DNA of 64,000 nt from Hydrogenophaga sp. 2FB (GTDB lineage Bacteria; Pseudomonadota; Gammaproteobacteria; Burkholderiales; Burkholderiaceae_C), in the NCBI RefSeq assembly GCF_005503365.1, contig NZ_SCML01000018.1, positions 40,798-104,797 of the forward strand. The letters are read 5' to 3'. Both the position numbers and the translations under genes were made by a program. Numbering within the stretch: position 1 is the stretch's first letter; each line of letters opens with the position of its first letter. This document shows positions 19,378-28,475 of the stretch, in pieces. A model generated the notes under the pieces. The model did no database searches. It had not been told where the DNA came from and worked only from the letters and a program-made list of their open reading frames with translations.

Positions 19378-20208
19378 ATGTCCACCGCCTTCCCGGTCAC
19401 CGACCAGCCCGCGTTCCGCTTCCACCCGGGCACGCGCCCGCTGCTCATCTCCATGCCCCACGTCGGCACCTACGTGCCGCCGGCCATCGCCGAACGCCTG
19501 ACGGCCGAAGCGCGCCAGGTCCCCGACACCGACTGGCACCTTGAACGCCTCTACGGTTTCGCGCGGGAGCTCGGCGCGTCCATCCTGGTGGCCACACATT
19601 CGCGCTACGTGATTGATCTGAACCGCGCGCCCGACGGCGCCAGCCTGTACCCGGGCCAGAGCGTCACCGGTCTGTGCCCCATCGACACCTTCGACGACAC
19701 GCCGATCTACGCCGCTGGCGACGTGCCCCTTGAGGCCGAGATCGCCGCGCGCCGCGACGCCATCTGGCAGCCCTACCATGACAAGCTGGCCGAGGAACTG
19801 GCGCGCATCAAGGCCGTGCACGGCGTGGCCGCGTTGTGGGACGCGCATTCGATCCGCTCGGTATTGCCGCGCTTCTTCGACGGCAAGCTGCCCGACCTGA
19901 ACCTGGGCACCGCCCAGGGCGCCAGTTGCGACCCGGGGCTGGCGCAGACGCTGCTGGCCATCGCCGAAAGCGCGCCCGGTTACACCGGCGTCCTCAACGG
20001 ACGCTTCACCGGCGGCTACATCACGCGCCACCATGGCCGACCCGCGCGCAACGTGCATGCGGTGCAACTCGAAATGACGCAGAGCAGCTACATGCGGGAA
20101 GCCCTGCCATTCGACTACCTGCCCGACCTGGCGGCCGGCGTGCAGCCGCATGTGCGGCGCATGATCGAGGCCGTGCTGCGGTTCGTCGATGCGAGGCGCA
20201 CAAACTGA
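19378..20208 (+). CDS. hutG: N-formylglutamate deformylase HutG
   Basis: 276 residues. Hydrolyses N-formylglutamate to glutamate and formate, the last step of the route begun by HutF. Family signatures are LLISMPHVGTYVPP near the N-terminus, DTDWHLERLY, the DLNRAPDG motif and WDAHSIRSVLPRFFDG, plus GGYITRHHGRP and the C-terminal LEMTQSSYM. It belongs to the zinc-type deformylase family rather than the arginase-type HutG. Formate made here could feed the formate dehydrogenase about 15 kb away (inference). Last gene of the hut block; 83 bases separate it from the convergent TRAP operon and no clear terminator is visible there. Confidence 0.93.
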   Translation: MSTAFPVTDQPAFRFHPGTRPLLISMPHVGTYVPPAIAERLTAEARQVPDTDWHLERLYGFARELGASILVATHSRYVIDLNRAPDGASLYPGQSVTGLCPIDTFDDTPIYAAGDVPLEAEIAARRDAIWQPYHDKLAEELARIKAVHGVAALWDAHSIRSVLPRFFDGKLPDLNLGTAQGASCDPGLAQTLLAIAESAPGYTGVLNGRFTGGYITRHHGRPARNVHAVQLEMTQSSYMREALPFDYLPDLAAGVQPHVRRMIEAVLRFVDARRTN

Positions 20209-20291
20209 GCGACGCCAGCCCCCGCTGAACCGATCGAGCCACCACCGTTCCATGCGCGATCTGGTGCGCGCGTCGTGGGGCTCGGCCTGCT

Positions 20292-21572
20292 TCAGCCGGC
20301 GAACCACCTGGCCGGGCCGATCACGAGCCAGGGGAAGAGCACCATCAGGAACATCACGGCGAACTGGGCGCCCATGAAGGGCAGCACGCCGCGCGTGACC
20401 TCGTCCATCTTCATGCGCCCGACACCCGCCACGACGTTGAGCACAGTCCCGACCGGGGGCGTGATCAGGCCGATGGCGTTGTTGATGATGAAGAGCACGC
20501 CAAAGTAGACCGGGTCGATGCCGGCGGCCTTGATGACGGGCATGAGCACCGGCGTCATGATCAGGATCGTCGGCGTCATGTCCATCGCGGTGCCCACGGC
20601 CATCACCAGCAGCATGATGGCGATCAGCAGCAGCGTCTGGTTGTCCATGAACGGCTCGAGCAGCGCGATCATCTTGCTCGGGATGTCCGCCACGGTGATC
20701 AACCACGCGCTCACCATCGCCGCGGCCACCAGGAACATGATGACGGCCGTGGTCTTGGCCGCGCTCAGGAACACGCCGTACAGCTGCCGAGGGCGGAGTT
20801 CGCGGTAGACGAAAACGGATACCAGCAACGCGTACACCGCGGCCACGACCGCCGCCTCCGTGGGCGTGAACACCCCGAGCTTCAGGCCCACGAGCACGAT
20901 CACCGGCAGGCCGAGCGCCCAGGCCGATTCCCGGAGCGCCATGAGCCGTTCGGCGCCACTGGCTCTGGGGGGCGGCGCGATGTTCTCGCGCCGCGCCACC
21001 CACCACCAGGTGATCGAGATGGCCGCGGCCATCATCAGGCCCGGCACAATGCCGGCGAGGAACAGCTTCGAGATCGAGACGTTGGCCGCCACGTCGAAGA
21101 TCACGAAGCCGATCGACGGCGGGATCACCGGCGCAATGATGCCCGCCGAGGCGATCAGGCCGCCGGAACGCGCCTTGTCGTGCCCCGCCTTGGTCATCAT
21201 CGGCAACAGCAGGGCGGCCAGCGCCGCCGTGTCCGCCACGGCCGAGCCCGACAGCGCGGCCAGCAGGCAGGCGGCCACGATGGTCACGAAGCCCAGGCCA
21301 CCCCGCCGGTGGCCGACCAGCGTCATGGCCAGCGCCACGATGCGGCGCGACATGCCGCCCGCGTTCATGATCTCGCCGGCCAGCATGAAGAAGGGCACGG
21401 CCAGCAGAGGGAAGCTGTCGGCGCCGTTGATCACGTTCTGCGCCAGGATTTGCGCGTCGAACAGATCGAGATGCCACATCAGCGCGACGCCCGAGAGCAG
21501 CAGCGAGTAGGCGATCGGCATGCCGATCGCCATGGCGCCCAGGAGGGACAGCAGAAAGACGGCGACGGTCAT
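20292..21572 (-). CDS. TRAP transporter large permease (DctM-like)
   Basis: 426 residues from the ATG at 21572, which overlaps the dctQ stop as ATGA. It has twelve or so hydrophobic segments and the DctM family signatures PLLAVPFFMLAGEIMNAGGMS, LSGSAVADTAALAALLLPMM, GIIAPVIPPSIGFVIFD and VYFGVLFIINNAIGLITPPVG. It is the sodium-coupled membrane channel of a tripartite ATP-independent periplasmic importer, working with the small permease and receptor encoded just upstream. Terminal gene of the ten-gene minus-strand operon. Confidence 0.93.
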   Translation of the reverse strand: MTVAVFLLSLLGAMAIGMPIAYSLLLSGVALMWHLDLFDAQILAQNVINGADSFPLLAVPFFMLAGEIMNAGGMSRRIVALAMTLVGHRRGGLGFVTIVAACLLAALSGSAVADTAALAALLLPMMTKAGHDKARSGGLIASAGIIAPVIPPSIGFVIFDVAANVSISKLFLAGIVPGLMMAAAISITWWWVARRENIAPPPRASGAERLMALRESAWALGLPVIVLVGLKLGVFTPTEAAVVAAVYALLVSVFVYRELRPRQLYGVFLSAAKTTAVIMFLVAAAMVSAWLITVADIPSKMIALLEPFMDNQTLLLIAIMLLVMAVGTAMDMTPTILIMTPVLMPVIKAAGIDPVYFGVLFIINNAIGLITPPVGTVLNVVAGVGRMKMDEVTRGVLPFMGAQFAVMFLMVLFPWLVIGPARWFAG

Positions 21573-22138
21573 CGTGAAGGCTCCCCGAGGTGCTGCGGCG
21601 CCGAGCCGGGTATCTGGTCCTCGGAATCCTGGACCATCGTCAGGTCCGACAGGTCGAGCCGCCCGGTGAGTCCGTGCCAGAACTGGCGCAGCAGCAGAAA
21701 GCCGGCCGCCGCCGCGAACACGATGCCGCTGGCATAGAAGATGGCGGCCGAGAGGCCGCTGACCGGCGCCCGCACGTCCCAGTTGATGTGGGCCTGCGTC
21801 CAGGCGCCCGAGAGCAACAACCCGTGCACCCAGAGCATGAGCAACTGCGCGATCAGCAGGCAGGCCTTGCGCCCGGCGGGCGGCAGGCGCGAGACCAGCA
21901 CGTCGGTGCCCAGGTGGCGTTGTTCCTTCACGGCCACGATGGCCCCGAGGAAGATCATCCACACGAACAGCCAGCGGCTGAGTTCTTCGCTCACGGTGAT
22001 GCCGGAATTGAAGGCGTAGCGCAGCACCACGTTGCCGAACACGAGCAACACCATGGTGGCGAGGATCCCGACGACCAGCCGTTCGATGCCGCGGCAGAAG
22101 AAATCGATGGCGAAACGCATGTGGTTCTGCCGGGTCAT
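21569..22138 (-). CDS. TRAP transporter small permease (DctQ-like)
   Basis: 189 residues with four hydrophobic helices. Characteristic DctQ features are NVVLRYAFNSGITVSEELSRWLFVWMIFLGAIVAVKEQRHLGTDVL and the paired helices after it. The start at 22138 overlaps the receptor stop as ATGA and its own stop overlaps the dctM start the same way, so P, Q and M subunits are translationally coupled. An internal Met at 22120 is a less likely start. Confidence 0.92.
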   Translation of the reverse strand: MTRQNHMRFAIDFFCRGIERLVVGILATMVLLVFGNVVLRYAFNSGITVSEELSRWLFVWMIFLGAIVAVKEQRHLGTDVLVSRLPPAGRKACLLIAQLLMLWVHGLLLSGAWTQAHINWDVRAPVSGLSAAIFYASGIVFAAAAGFLLLRQFWHGLTGRLDLSDLTMVQDSEDQIPGSAPQHLGEPSR

Positions 22139-23160
22139 TTCTGCGCGCGCAGCTTCTGGAGCTCGGCGAAGGTCTGGTTGACCAGCTCTTCGCCGACCTC
22201 CTTGCTGAACTTCTGGACCACGGGCTTGAGCTGCGCGCGGATCTTCGCGAGCTCGGCCGGCGGCAGCTCGTTGTAGGCCATGCCCTTGGCGCGCAGGTCG
22301 ATCAACAGGCTCGCGTCGACCTCACGGCTGAGCTTGCGCTGGTAGTCGCGCGACTCGTTGCAGGACGCCTGCAGGATCTGCTTCTCATCGGCGGACAGCT
22401 TGTCCCAGAACTTCGCTCCGGCCATCACCACGTAGAGCGAGTAAGCATGGCGCGTCGCGGTCAGGTACTTCTGGACCTCGTAGAACTTGTTGGCCGCGAT
22501 GATCGCGTAGGGGTTCTCCTGGGCGTCCACGGCTTTCGTTTCGAGCGCGGAGTAAAGCTCGGTGAAGGCCATCGGGATCGCGTTCGAGCCCAGCGCGCCG
22601 AACATCTGCACGTACACCGGGTTCTGCATCGTGCGGATCTTCAAACCATCCAGATCCTCCATCTTCGTGATCGCGCGCTTGTTGTTGGTCACGTGGCGAA
22701 ACCCGTTCTCCCAGTAGCACAGGCCCACCAGGCCCCGGGCGGGCAGTTTGTCGAGCAGGGCCTTGCCGACTGGGCCGTCCACCACCGCATCGGCCTCTTT
22801 CGTGTTCTCGAAAAGGAACGGGAAATCGAAGAGCGCGAATTCCTTGACCACGCCCACCAGCGGCGCGGTCGACATGGCGGTCATTTCCAGCACGCCACCC
22901 TGGCTGGCCGAAATCATCTGCACCTCACCGCCCAGTTGCCCGTCGGAAAATCCCTTGACGTTGAGCTTGCCGCCGCTCTTCTGGGCCACGAGTTCGGCGA
23001 ACTTCTTCGCGCCCATGCCCTGCGGGTGCTGCTGCGGTGCGACGTAGCCGAATTTGATGGTGCGTTCCTGCACGTCGGCGGCATGGGCGCCCACGCCGCC
23101 GAGCGTGGCGAGCAGGGCGGTGGTGGCGGCGAGCAGCGGTGTTTGGATCTTCTTGTTCAT
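22135..23160 (-). CDS. TRAP transporter periplasmic receptor (DctP-like)
   Basis: 341 residues. A Sec signal peptide (residues 1-27, ending GVGAHA) is followed by the DctP fold: FGYVAPQQHPQGMGAKKFAELVAQKSGGKL, ALFDFPFLFENTKEADAVVDGP, the substrate-clamping Arg region KIRTMQNPVYVQMFGALGSNAIPMAFTELYSALETKAVDAQENP, and VVMAGAKFWDKLS. TRAP receptors bind organic acids through a conserved Arg, here in IRTMQN. It delivers the acid to the DctQM permease. It begins 44 bases after the lactonase gene. Confidence 0.92.
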   Translation of the reverse strand: MNKKIQTPLLAATTALLATLGGVGAHAADVQERTIKFGYVAPQQHPQGMGAKKFAELVAQKSGGKLNVKGFSDGQLGGEVQMISASQGGVLEMTAMSTAPLVGVVKEFALFDFPFLFENTKEADAVVDGPVGKALLDKLPARGLVGLCYWENGFRHVTNNKRAITKMEDLDGLKIRTMQNPVYVQMFGALGSNAIPMAFTELYSALETKAVDAQENPYAIIAANKFYEVQKYLTATRHAYSLYVVMAGAKFWDKLSADEKQILQASCNESRDYQRKLSREVDASLLIDLRAKGMAYNELPPAELAKIRAQLKPVVQKFSKEVGEELVNQTFAELQKLRAQK

Positions 23161-23204
23161 GTTGTCTCCTAAGGGGTGGTGGTGTCGTTCTTCTTGAAGG
23201 CATC

Positions 23205-24212
23205 TCAGGCGCCGCGCAGGCGGCGGCGCCAGTGGGGCGGCTCGGCGCCCTGGACCGGCGCGCGAAAGCCACGCAAGCGGTCATCGAGCAGGCAGCCCAG
23301 GTAGGCCGTGCGCCGGTCGGGGCCGCCGAAGGCCAGGCTGGAGATGTTGCCCAGGCGCGAGTGGCCTGCGGTCTGCATGGTCGCGTGCGCCAGCGTGGCG
23401 CTGCGAATGCCTTCGGCCACGCGCCGGGCGTGGTCCTCGTCGGTGTCGGCCAGCACCGTCTGCACGGCGCCATCGGGTCGCACCCGCAGCAGTCGGTTGC
23501 TGGCGATGCAACTGATCCAGGCGCCGCCTTCGACGTCAAAGCAGATGCCGTCGGGCAGGTCGGCGCCGCCGAGTTGCACCACCAGTTCGCGTGGACCGAG
23601 GCTGGGCCCGGGGAGCAGGCGGAAGCGGCTCACGCACTGCCCGTAGGTCTCGTTGGTGTAGACCCACTGGCCATCCGGCGAGAAGGCGATTTCGTTGGTG
23701 TAGGCCAGGCCATCGGCGACGATGCGCGTGCCCCGATGGTCGCGGACCGCGATGAACCCGTCGGCCACGGTGGGTGTCCAGGCGCGGCTGCGGGGATGCA
23801 GCCGCGTGCTGACGGTGAACCACAGCACCCCGGCTTCGTCCACCGTCACGAAGTTGCTTGGCGGCAGGGGCTTGCCCTCGATCTCCGCCACCACCGGCAC
23901 GATCCGCCCGTCGGGCTCCACCGCGAAGATGCCGCCCTGTTCGGCGCCCAGGTCGGCGAACAGCACACGCCCGTCCGGTGCGAGTGCGATGCCGTTGGGC
24001 ACGTACTGCCGGCCCGGTTCGCCGCGACCGATGACGTGGCGCAGCCCGCCGTCCGGGCTGCGCACCGAGTAGCCGCCGCTGCCGTGCGAGGCCAGCACCT
24101 CGCCGCTGGAGAGCGCCAGCACGCATTCGGGTCGGCTGAAGCCGCGTCCGTGGATCTGCAGGTCGTCGACCCGCACCTGGAAGTCGGTGGGAACGGAATG
24201 GCCGGTGCTCAC
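23205..24212 (-). CDS. SMP-30/gluconolactonase-like protein
   Basis: 335 residues from a GTG at 24212 that overlaps the esterase stop as GTGA; no ATG is available nearby. Six-bladed beta-propeller of the SMP-30/LRE family: repeated blade motifs such as RPECVLALSSGEVLASHGSGG, YVPNGIALAPDGRVLFADLGAEQGG, TNEIAFSPDGQWVYTNETYG and LPDGICFDVEGGAWIS supply the metal-binding Glu/Asn/Asp residues. Family members hydrolyse sugar or other lactones. Within this operon it may open a lactone made or imported in the same pathway, probably after the esterase acts. No signal peptide, so cytoplasmic. Confidence 0.85.
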   Translation of the reverse strand: MSTGHSVPTDFQVRVDDLQIHGRGFSRPECVLALSSGEVLASHGSGGYSVRSPDGGLRHVIGRGEPGRQYVPNGIALAPDGRVLFADLGAEQGGIFAVEPDGRIVPVVAEIEGKPLPPSNFVTVDEAGVLWFTVSTRLHPRSRAWTPTVADGFIAVRDHRGTRIVADGLAYTNEIAFSPDGQWVYTNETYGQCVSRFRLLPGPSLGPRELVVQLGGADLPDGICFDVEGGAWISCIASNRLLRVRPDGAVQTVLADTDEDHARRVAEGIRSATLAHATMQTAGHSRLGNISSLAFGGPDRRTAYLGCLLDDRLRGFRAPVQGAEPPHWRRRLRGA

Positions 24213-25072
24213 GGCGTCTCCGGGCGGCTGAGGTAGCGGTTCATGAACTTCAGGCCTTCGGCGATCTGCGATTGCCAGACGTCCCACTCGTGATCGCCGT
24301 CGACGATGCGCAGCTCGACCGCGTCGGGCTGGTGCTTGCGCAGCTCCTTGAACAGCTGCGCCGATGCGTAGGCGATGTCGAGCCGGTCGTGGTCGCCGCT
24401 GGCGATGAACATCGGCACCACCGTTTTGGCCGCCTGGTAGGCCGGCAGGTGCGTGGGCCAGTTCAGGCGCTGCCACGTGGCCTCGTCGAACTTGCCGTCG
24501 ACCTGGAACTGAGGGTAGGTGCGTGAGCCGGACTTCGCGTCCGGTACCGGATGCCACACCGCCGGGCTGAGCGCGGCCGCCGCCGCGAACAGCTGCGGGT
24601 GCTTGAGCGCCATGTTCACCGTGCCGTAACCCCCGGCCGACAAACCCGCGACGAGACGTCCGCGGCGCTGGGCGATGGTCCGGTACTGCCGGTCGATGTG
24701 GGGCACGAGGTCTTCGATGACCGCGCTCTCACCGCGCTCGACCAGGCCGTCGACCCAGTAGCCCCGGTAGTGGCCCGGCATCACGACGATCATCGGGGGA
24801 ATCTCGCGGCGTGCAACCATGCCGTCGACGATGGCCTGGATGTTGCCCTTGACGGCCCACGAGTTCTCGTCGTTGTTGCCGCCGTGCAGCAGGTAGAGCA
24901 CCGGGTAGCGCAGCGTCGAGTTGGCGTAGCCGTCCGGCAGATACACGCTGAAGCGGTACTCGCGTGACAAGGCCTTGGACGGGATCTTCGAGACGAACAA
25001 CTCGCTCGACAGCACGCTGGTGCTGGCGGTGATGGCGATCATCCATGCGATGAGCCGGAAGATGAATTTCAT
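24209..25072 (-). CDS. secreted esterase, alpha/beta hydrolase (esterase D type)
   Basis: 287 residues. The N-terminus MKFIFRLIAWMIAITASTSV is a signal peptide or membrane anchor. The body is a PF00756-type alpha/beta hydrolase: LYLLHGGNNDENSW (oxyanion loop), nucleophile elbow GLSAGGYG, a Gly-Asp-His-Asp segment (IASGDHDRLDI) supplying the Asp, and the catalytic His in DGDHEWDVW. It should hydrolyse an ester in the periplasm, possibly releasing the acid taken up by the TRAP or Bug system. It lies between the Bug receptor gene (37-base gap) and the lactonase gene (overlap). Confidence 0.85.
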   Translation of the reverse strand: MKFIFRLIAWMIAITASTSVLSSELFVSKIPSKALSREYRFSVYLPDGYANSTLRYPVLYLLHGGNNDENSWAVKGNIQAIVDGMVARREIPPMIVVMPGHYRGYWVDGLVERGESAVIEDLVPHIDRQYRTIAQRRGRLVAGLSAGGYGTVNMALKHPQLFAAAAALSPAVWHPVPDAKSGSRTYPQFQVDGKFDEATWQRLNWPTHLPAYQAAKTVVPMFIASGDHDRLDIAYASAQLFKELRKHQPDAVELRIVDGDHEWDVWQSQIAEGLKFMNRYLSRPETP

Positions 25073-25109
25073 GGTGTGTGTCTCCTCGGGGTGTTGTGGT
25101 CTGTGCCGC

Positions 25110-26078
25110 TTATTGGTCCGGCTTGATGTTGGCGCTGCGGATCACCTTGGCCCACGCGCTCAACTCCGTGTCCACGAACCGCGCGAGGCTTGGCGAATCC
25201 ATGTAGACCGCGAAGGCACCCTGGTCGTCCATCTTCTTGCGGAAGATCGCGCTTTCCACGACGGTCTTGATCTCGGCGCTCAGCCGCGCCACCACGGCGG
25301 GCGGCGTGCCGGCCGGTGCGAACACCGCGAACCACGACTCCACTTCGTAGCCGGGCAGCCCGGCCTCGGCCGAGGTGGGCACGTTGGGCAGCGAAGGGTG
25401 GCGCTGCCGGGCGGTGTACGCCAGCGCCTTGAGCTTGCCGGAGGCGACCTGGCTGATGACCGATGGCGGCGTGGTGACGAACATGTCCACCTGGCCGCCC
25501 ATCAGGTCGCTCAGCGCCGGCCCCGCGCCCTTGTAGGGCACGTGCGTCACCGGCACCCCGGTCTGCTCCGCGAAGAGCGCACCCGCGATGTGCTGGATGG
25601 AGCCGTTGCCCGAGGAGGCATAGAGGATGCCCTTGCCATTCTTCTTGCCGTGCGCGATCAGTTCCTGCAGCGAGTTGGCCGGCACATGGGCGCTGACCGC
25701 CACGACGTGGGGCGCGCGCATCACGAGGGCCACCGGCACAAAGTCCTTGGTGGGGTGCCACTTGATCTGCGGGAACAGTGCCGGGTTGCCGACGTGGTAA
25801 CCGGAGTACTGCATGAGCAGCGTGTAGCCGTCCGGTTTGGCGCGCGCGACGATCTCGGTGCCGAGATTGCCCGCGGCGCCGGGCTTGTTGTCGATGACGA
25901 TCGACTGGCCCAGCGCGAGCGCCAGCGGCTCCGCGACGAGCCGTGCGCTGATGTCGGTCGAGCCGCCCGGCGCGCTGGGCACCACCATCGTGATCGGGCG
26001 GGCCGTGGGCCAGGCCTGTGCGCTGGCGAACTGGGTCGCGAGCGCGAGGCCCGCCGCGAGAAGTGTCTTGGCAATCAT
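25110..26078 (-). CDS. Bug-family periplasmic solute receptor (tripartite tricarboxylate type)
   Basis: 322 residues from the ATG at 26078. Signal peptide (residues 1-21, ending ASAQA), then the Bug/TctC signature WPTARPITMVVPSAPGGSTDISARLVAEPL, VIDNKPGAAGNLGTEIVARAKPDGYTLL and VPYKGAGPALSDLMGGQVDMF. Bug proteins bind carboxylates with high affinity. TctA/TctB membrane partners are not encoded in the window, as is common for orphan Bug receptors in Burkholderiales. It may act as a sensor or use a permease encoded elsewhere. Confidence 0.92.
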   Translation of the reverse strand: MIAKTLLAAGLALATQFASAQAWPTARPITMVVPSAPGGSTDISARLVAEPLALALGQSIVIDNKPGAAGNLGTEIVARAKPDGYTLLMQYSGYHVGNPALFPQIKWHPTKDFVPVALVMRAPHVVAVSAHVPANSLQELIAHGKKNGKGILYASSGNGSIQHIAGALFAEQTGVPVTHVPYKGAGPALSDLMGGQVDMFVTTPPSVISQVASGKLKALAYTARQRHPSLPNVPTSAEAGLPGYEVESWFAVFAPAGTPPAVVARLSAEIKTVVESAIFRKKMDDQGAFAVYMDSPSLARFVDTELSAWAKVIRSANIKPDQ

Positions 26079-26116
26079 CGGTCTTGTCTCCGTGTGTTGG
26101 TTGGCGAGAAAGGGGA

Positions 26117-27079
26117 TCAGGTCGCAGTCGCTGTCGGGGCTGTCTGGGCAGCCTTCACATGGCCCGTCACGAGTTCCACCAGCCGCGTGGCCAGGCGCTG
26201 CTGCGCGCCCTGGCTGGCCCAGGCCACGTGCGGCGTGAGCAGCAGGTTTTTCAGGTGGGGGGCGAGCAAGGGGTGCCCGGCGCGGGGCGGTTCCTGTTCG
26301 AGCACGTCGATGGCCGCCGCGGCAATGACGCCGGTGCGCAGAGCCTGGGCCAACGCGAAGGGATCGACCAGCGCGCCGCGGCCGGTGTTGATCAGTACAG
26401 CCTGTGGCTTCATCAACCCCAGCCGTCGGGCATCGATGAGCCCACGCGTGGCGGGCGTGAGCGGGATGTGCAGGCTCACGGCGTCCACGTCGGCCAGCAA
26501 ACTGTCGATCTCGCGCTCGTCGTCGGCGCAAGGCTTCCCGGGGGTCTGCGCGAAGAGCACCTGCATGCCCAGCGCGCGCGCCTTGCGTGCCGTGGCCTGG
26601 CCGATGCGGCCACGGCCGACGATGCCCAGCACCGAGCCGGCCAGGTCGTGGATCGACGGCCCGAGCCAGCAGAAGTGGGGTGAGCGACCCCATCGGCCGT
26701 CGGACGCCGCGCTGGCGTACGCGCGCAGCTCGCGCCGGAGGGCGAACAGCGAGGCGATCACATGCTCGGCCACGGATTCGCTGCCGTAGTCCGGCACGTT
26801 GTGCACACCGATGCCGAGGGCCGCGGCGGTTGTCAGGTCGATGTTGTCGGTGCCGGCGGCCGCCACGCAGATCAGCTTCAGCGCGGAGGCCCTGCGCAGT
26901 TGCGCCGCGTCGAGCCGAACCTTGTTCGTGATGACGATCTCCGCGCCGTCGATGCGGCCGGCAAGCGCCTGCGCGGACGTCGATTCGAAGGCTTCGTACC
27001 GAATCCCGAGCGATGCATCGAAGCTCAGCGGAAAGGGCAGGGTGGCGGCGTCCAGGAAAACGACACGGTGCGGGCTCAT
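26117..27079 (-). CDS. D-2-hydroxyacid dehydrogenase (NAD(P)-dependent)
   Basis: 320 residues from the ATG at 27079, overlapping the VOC gene stop as ATGA. Classical D-isomer 2-hydroxyacid dehydrogenase: ICVAAAGTDNIDLTTAAALGIGVHNVPDYGSESVAEHVIA in the catalytic domain, the Rossmann motif LGIVGRGRIGQATARKARALGMQV, the catalytic Arg in LINTGRGALVD, Glu in VLEQEPP and His in LTPHVAWAS. It interconverts a 2-keto acid and the D-2-hydroxy acid. In this pathway it may handle a keto acid released by the upstream lyase (inference). Confidence 0.92.
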   Translation of the reverse strand: MSPHRVVFLDAATLPFPLSFDASLGIRYEAFESTSAQALAGRIDGAEIVITNKVRLDAAQLRRASALKLICVAAAGTDNIDLTTAAALGIGVHNVPDYGSESVAEHVIASLFALRRELRAYASAASDGRWGRSPHFCWLGPSIHDLAGSVLGIVGRGRIGQATARKARALGMQVLFAQTPGKPCADDEREIDSLLADVDAVSLHIPLTPATRGLIDARRLGLMKPQAVLINTGRGALVDPFALAQALRTGVIAAAAIDVLEQEPPRAGHPLLAPHLKNLLLTPHVAWASQGAQQRLATRLVELVTGHVKAAQTAPTATAT

Positions 27080-27471
27080 TCGACGGTCTCCGACAGCTCG
27101 ATCAGGTTCAGGTCGGGGTCCCGCACGTAGACCGAGCGGATGCGCGCGGTCGCACCGGTGCGCAGAACGGGCCCTTCCACGATGGCGATGCCGAACGAGG
27201 CCAGACGGCGGATGACGTCTTCGAGTGGCACGCTGGCGATGAAGCAAAGGTCCAGCGCGCCGGGAACAGGCGTGTGTGCCTTCGGCTCGAACTCCAGGCC
27301 CTTCACATGCAGGTTGATCTTCTGGCGCCCGAACGTGAAGGCCTTGCGCTCGACGGGCGGGATGCCGCCGGTGAAGGTCTCGAGCCGCATGCCCAGCACC
27401 TCGGTGTAGAAGCGGGTGCAGGCCTGCTCGTGTGCGGTCGTGAGCACCAGGTGGTCGAGGCGGTCGATCAT
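27076..27471 (-). CDS. VOC-family (glyoxalase/bleomycin resistance/dioxygenase) protein
   Basis: 131 residues from the ATG at 27471, which overlaps the lyase stop. Typical vicinal-oxygen-chelate fold: MIDRLDHLVLTTAHEQACTR, FYTEVLGMRLETF, then a second beta-alpha-beta-beta-beta unit and the metal-ligand ending RSVYVRDPDLNLIELSE. The DHLVL His and the IEL Glu are candidate metal ligands. Members include glyoxalases, epimerases and dioxygenases; the reaction here is not evident. Cotranscribed with the CoA-transferase, lyase and dehydrogenase. Confidence 0.88.
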   Translation of the reverse strand: MIDRLDHLVLTTAHEQACTRFYTEVLGMRLETFTGGIPPVERKAFTFGRQKINLHVKGLEFEPKAHTPVPGALDLCFIASVPLEDVIRRLASFGIAIVEGPVLRTGATARIRSVYVRDPDLNLIELSETVE

Positions 27472-28475
27472 GGGGCCGCTCCGTCCATGCGCCCACCGGC
27501 CTGGCGCGCGGCCTCGCGGGCCAGGGCGCGCTCGCGCAAGGACTCGAACTCGGGTGGCGGCGCGTGCCGGATCAGGCGGTGGCCGGCGCGCGAGACCTGA
27601 GAGGCCAGTTCGTGGCCGACCAGTGTCTGCAAGTGTCCGGCCGCGCCGATGAGCCCGTCGAGCCGCATGCCGGTGTCGTAGCCCATGCATTCGAGCATGT
27701 GCACCACATCCTCGGTCGCGACATTGCCCGATGCCCCTGGCGCGTAGGGGCAGCCGCCGATGCCACCCAGCGACATGTCGAACTGGCGGATGCCCGCCTC
27801 GACCGCAGCGATCGTGTTGACCAGGCCCATGGCCCGTGTGTTGTGGAAGTGGGCGGTGACCGCCAGGTCCGGGTGCCGGCCAAGCACACGCTCGCACACC
27901 TCCTGCACCTGCGTGGGATAGGCCATACCCGTGGTGTCGCACAACGTGACACCCTGCACGCCGAGCGCCGCGAAGCGGTCGACCCATTTCAGCACGCTGT
28001 CCACCGGCACCTCGCCCTCCATCGGGCAACCGAACACGCAGGACAGCGACACATTGACCGGCACGCGCGCCGAGTTCGCCAGCGCGGCCACGTCGTCGAG
28101 CTGGCGAAACGACTGCTCCCGCGTCATGCGGAGGTTGACGAGGTTGTGGGTCTCGCTCGCCGACATGACGAGGTTGAACTCGTCGGTGCGGCATTCCAGG
28201 GCCCGCTCGCCGCCACGCACATTGGGCACGAGCGCGGTGTAGACGACGTTGGGCTCACGCCGGATGCGCTGCATGACCAGCTCCGCATCGCGCAGCGCGG
28301 GGATCGCCTGCGCGGACGTGAAGGACGTGACCTCGATCTTGGCGTAGCCGAGCTGGCTGAGCTCGTCGATGAGCGCGATCTTGGCCTCGCTCTCGATGAA
28401 GTGGCGCTCCATCTGGAAGCCGTCGCGCGTCGCCACCTCGTTGATGGCCAGGGGGGTGTTCTTGCCTGCGTTCAT
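27468..28475 (-). CDS. HMG-CoA lyase-like enzyme
   Basis: 335 residues from the ATG at 28475, overlapping the CoA-transferase stop as ATGA. TIM-barrel HMGL family: NEVATRDGFQMERHF (metal/catalytic Asp region, where classical lyases have EVGPRDG), KIEVTSFTSAQAIPAL, CVFGCPMEGEVPVD, TLCDTTGMA, VTAHFHNTRAMGL (His metal ligands) and the catalytic-Cys signature GIGGCPYAPGASGNVATEDVV. Such enzymes cleave 3-hydroxyacyl-CoA compounds to acetyl-CoA (or an analogue) plus a keto acid. The neighbouring CoA-transferase suggests that the substrate is made from a free hydroxy acid. Confidence 0.9.
   Translation of the reverse strand: MNAGKNTPLAINEVATRDGFQMERHFIESEAKIALIDELSQLGYAKIEVTSFTSAQAIPALRDAELVMQRIRREPNVVYTALVPNVRGGERALECRTDEFNLVMSASETHNLVNLRMTREQSFRQLDDVAALANSARVPVNVSLSCVFGCPMEGEVPVDSVLKWVDRFAALGVQGVTLCDTTGMAYPTQVQEVCERVLGRHPDLAVTAHFHNTRAMGLVNTIAAVEAGIRQFDMSLGGIGGCPYAPGASGNVATEDVVHMLECMGYDTGMRLDGLIGAAGHLQTLVGHELASQVSRAGHRLIRHAPPPEFESLRERALAREAARQAGGRMDGAAP

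Noticed and set aside
18250..21477. 1075-codon minus-strand frame across hutF, hutG and dctM
   Set aside because: It is antisense to hutF/hutG and out of frame with dctM, with no recognisable domain.
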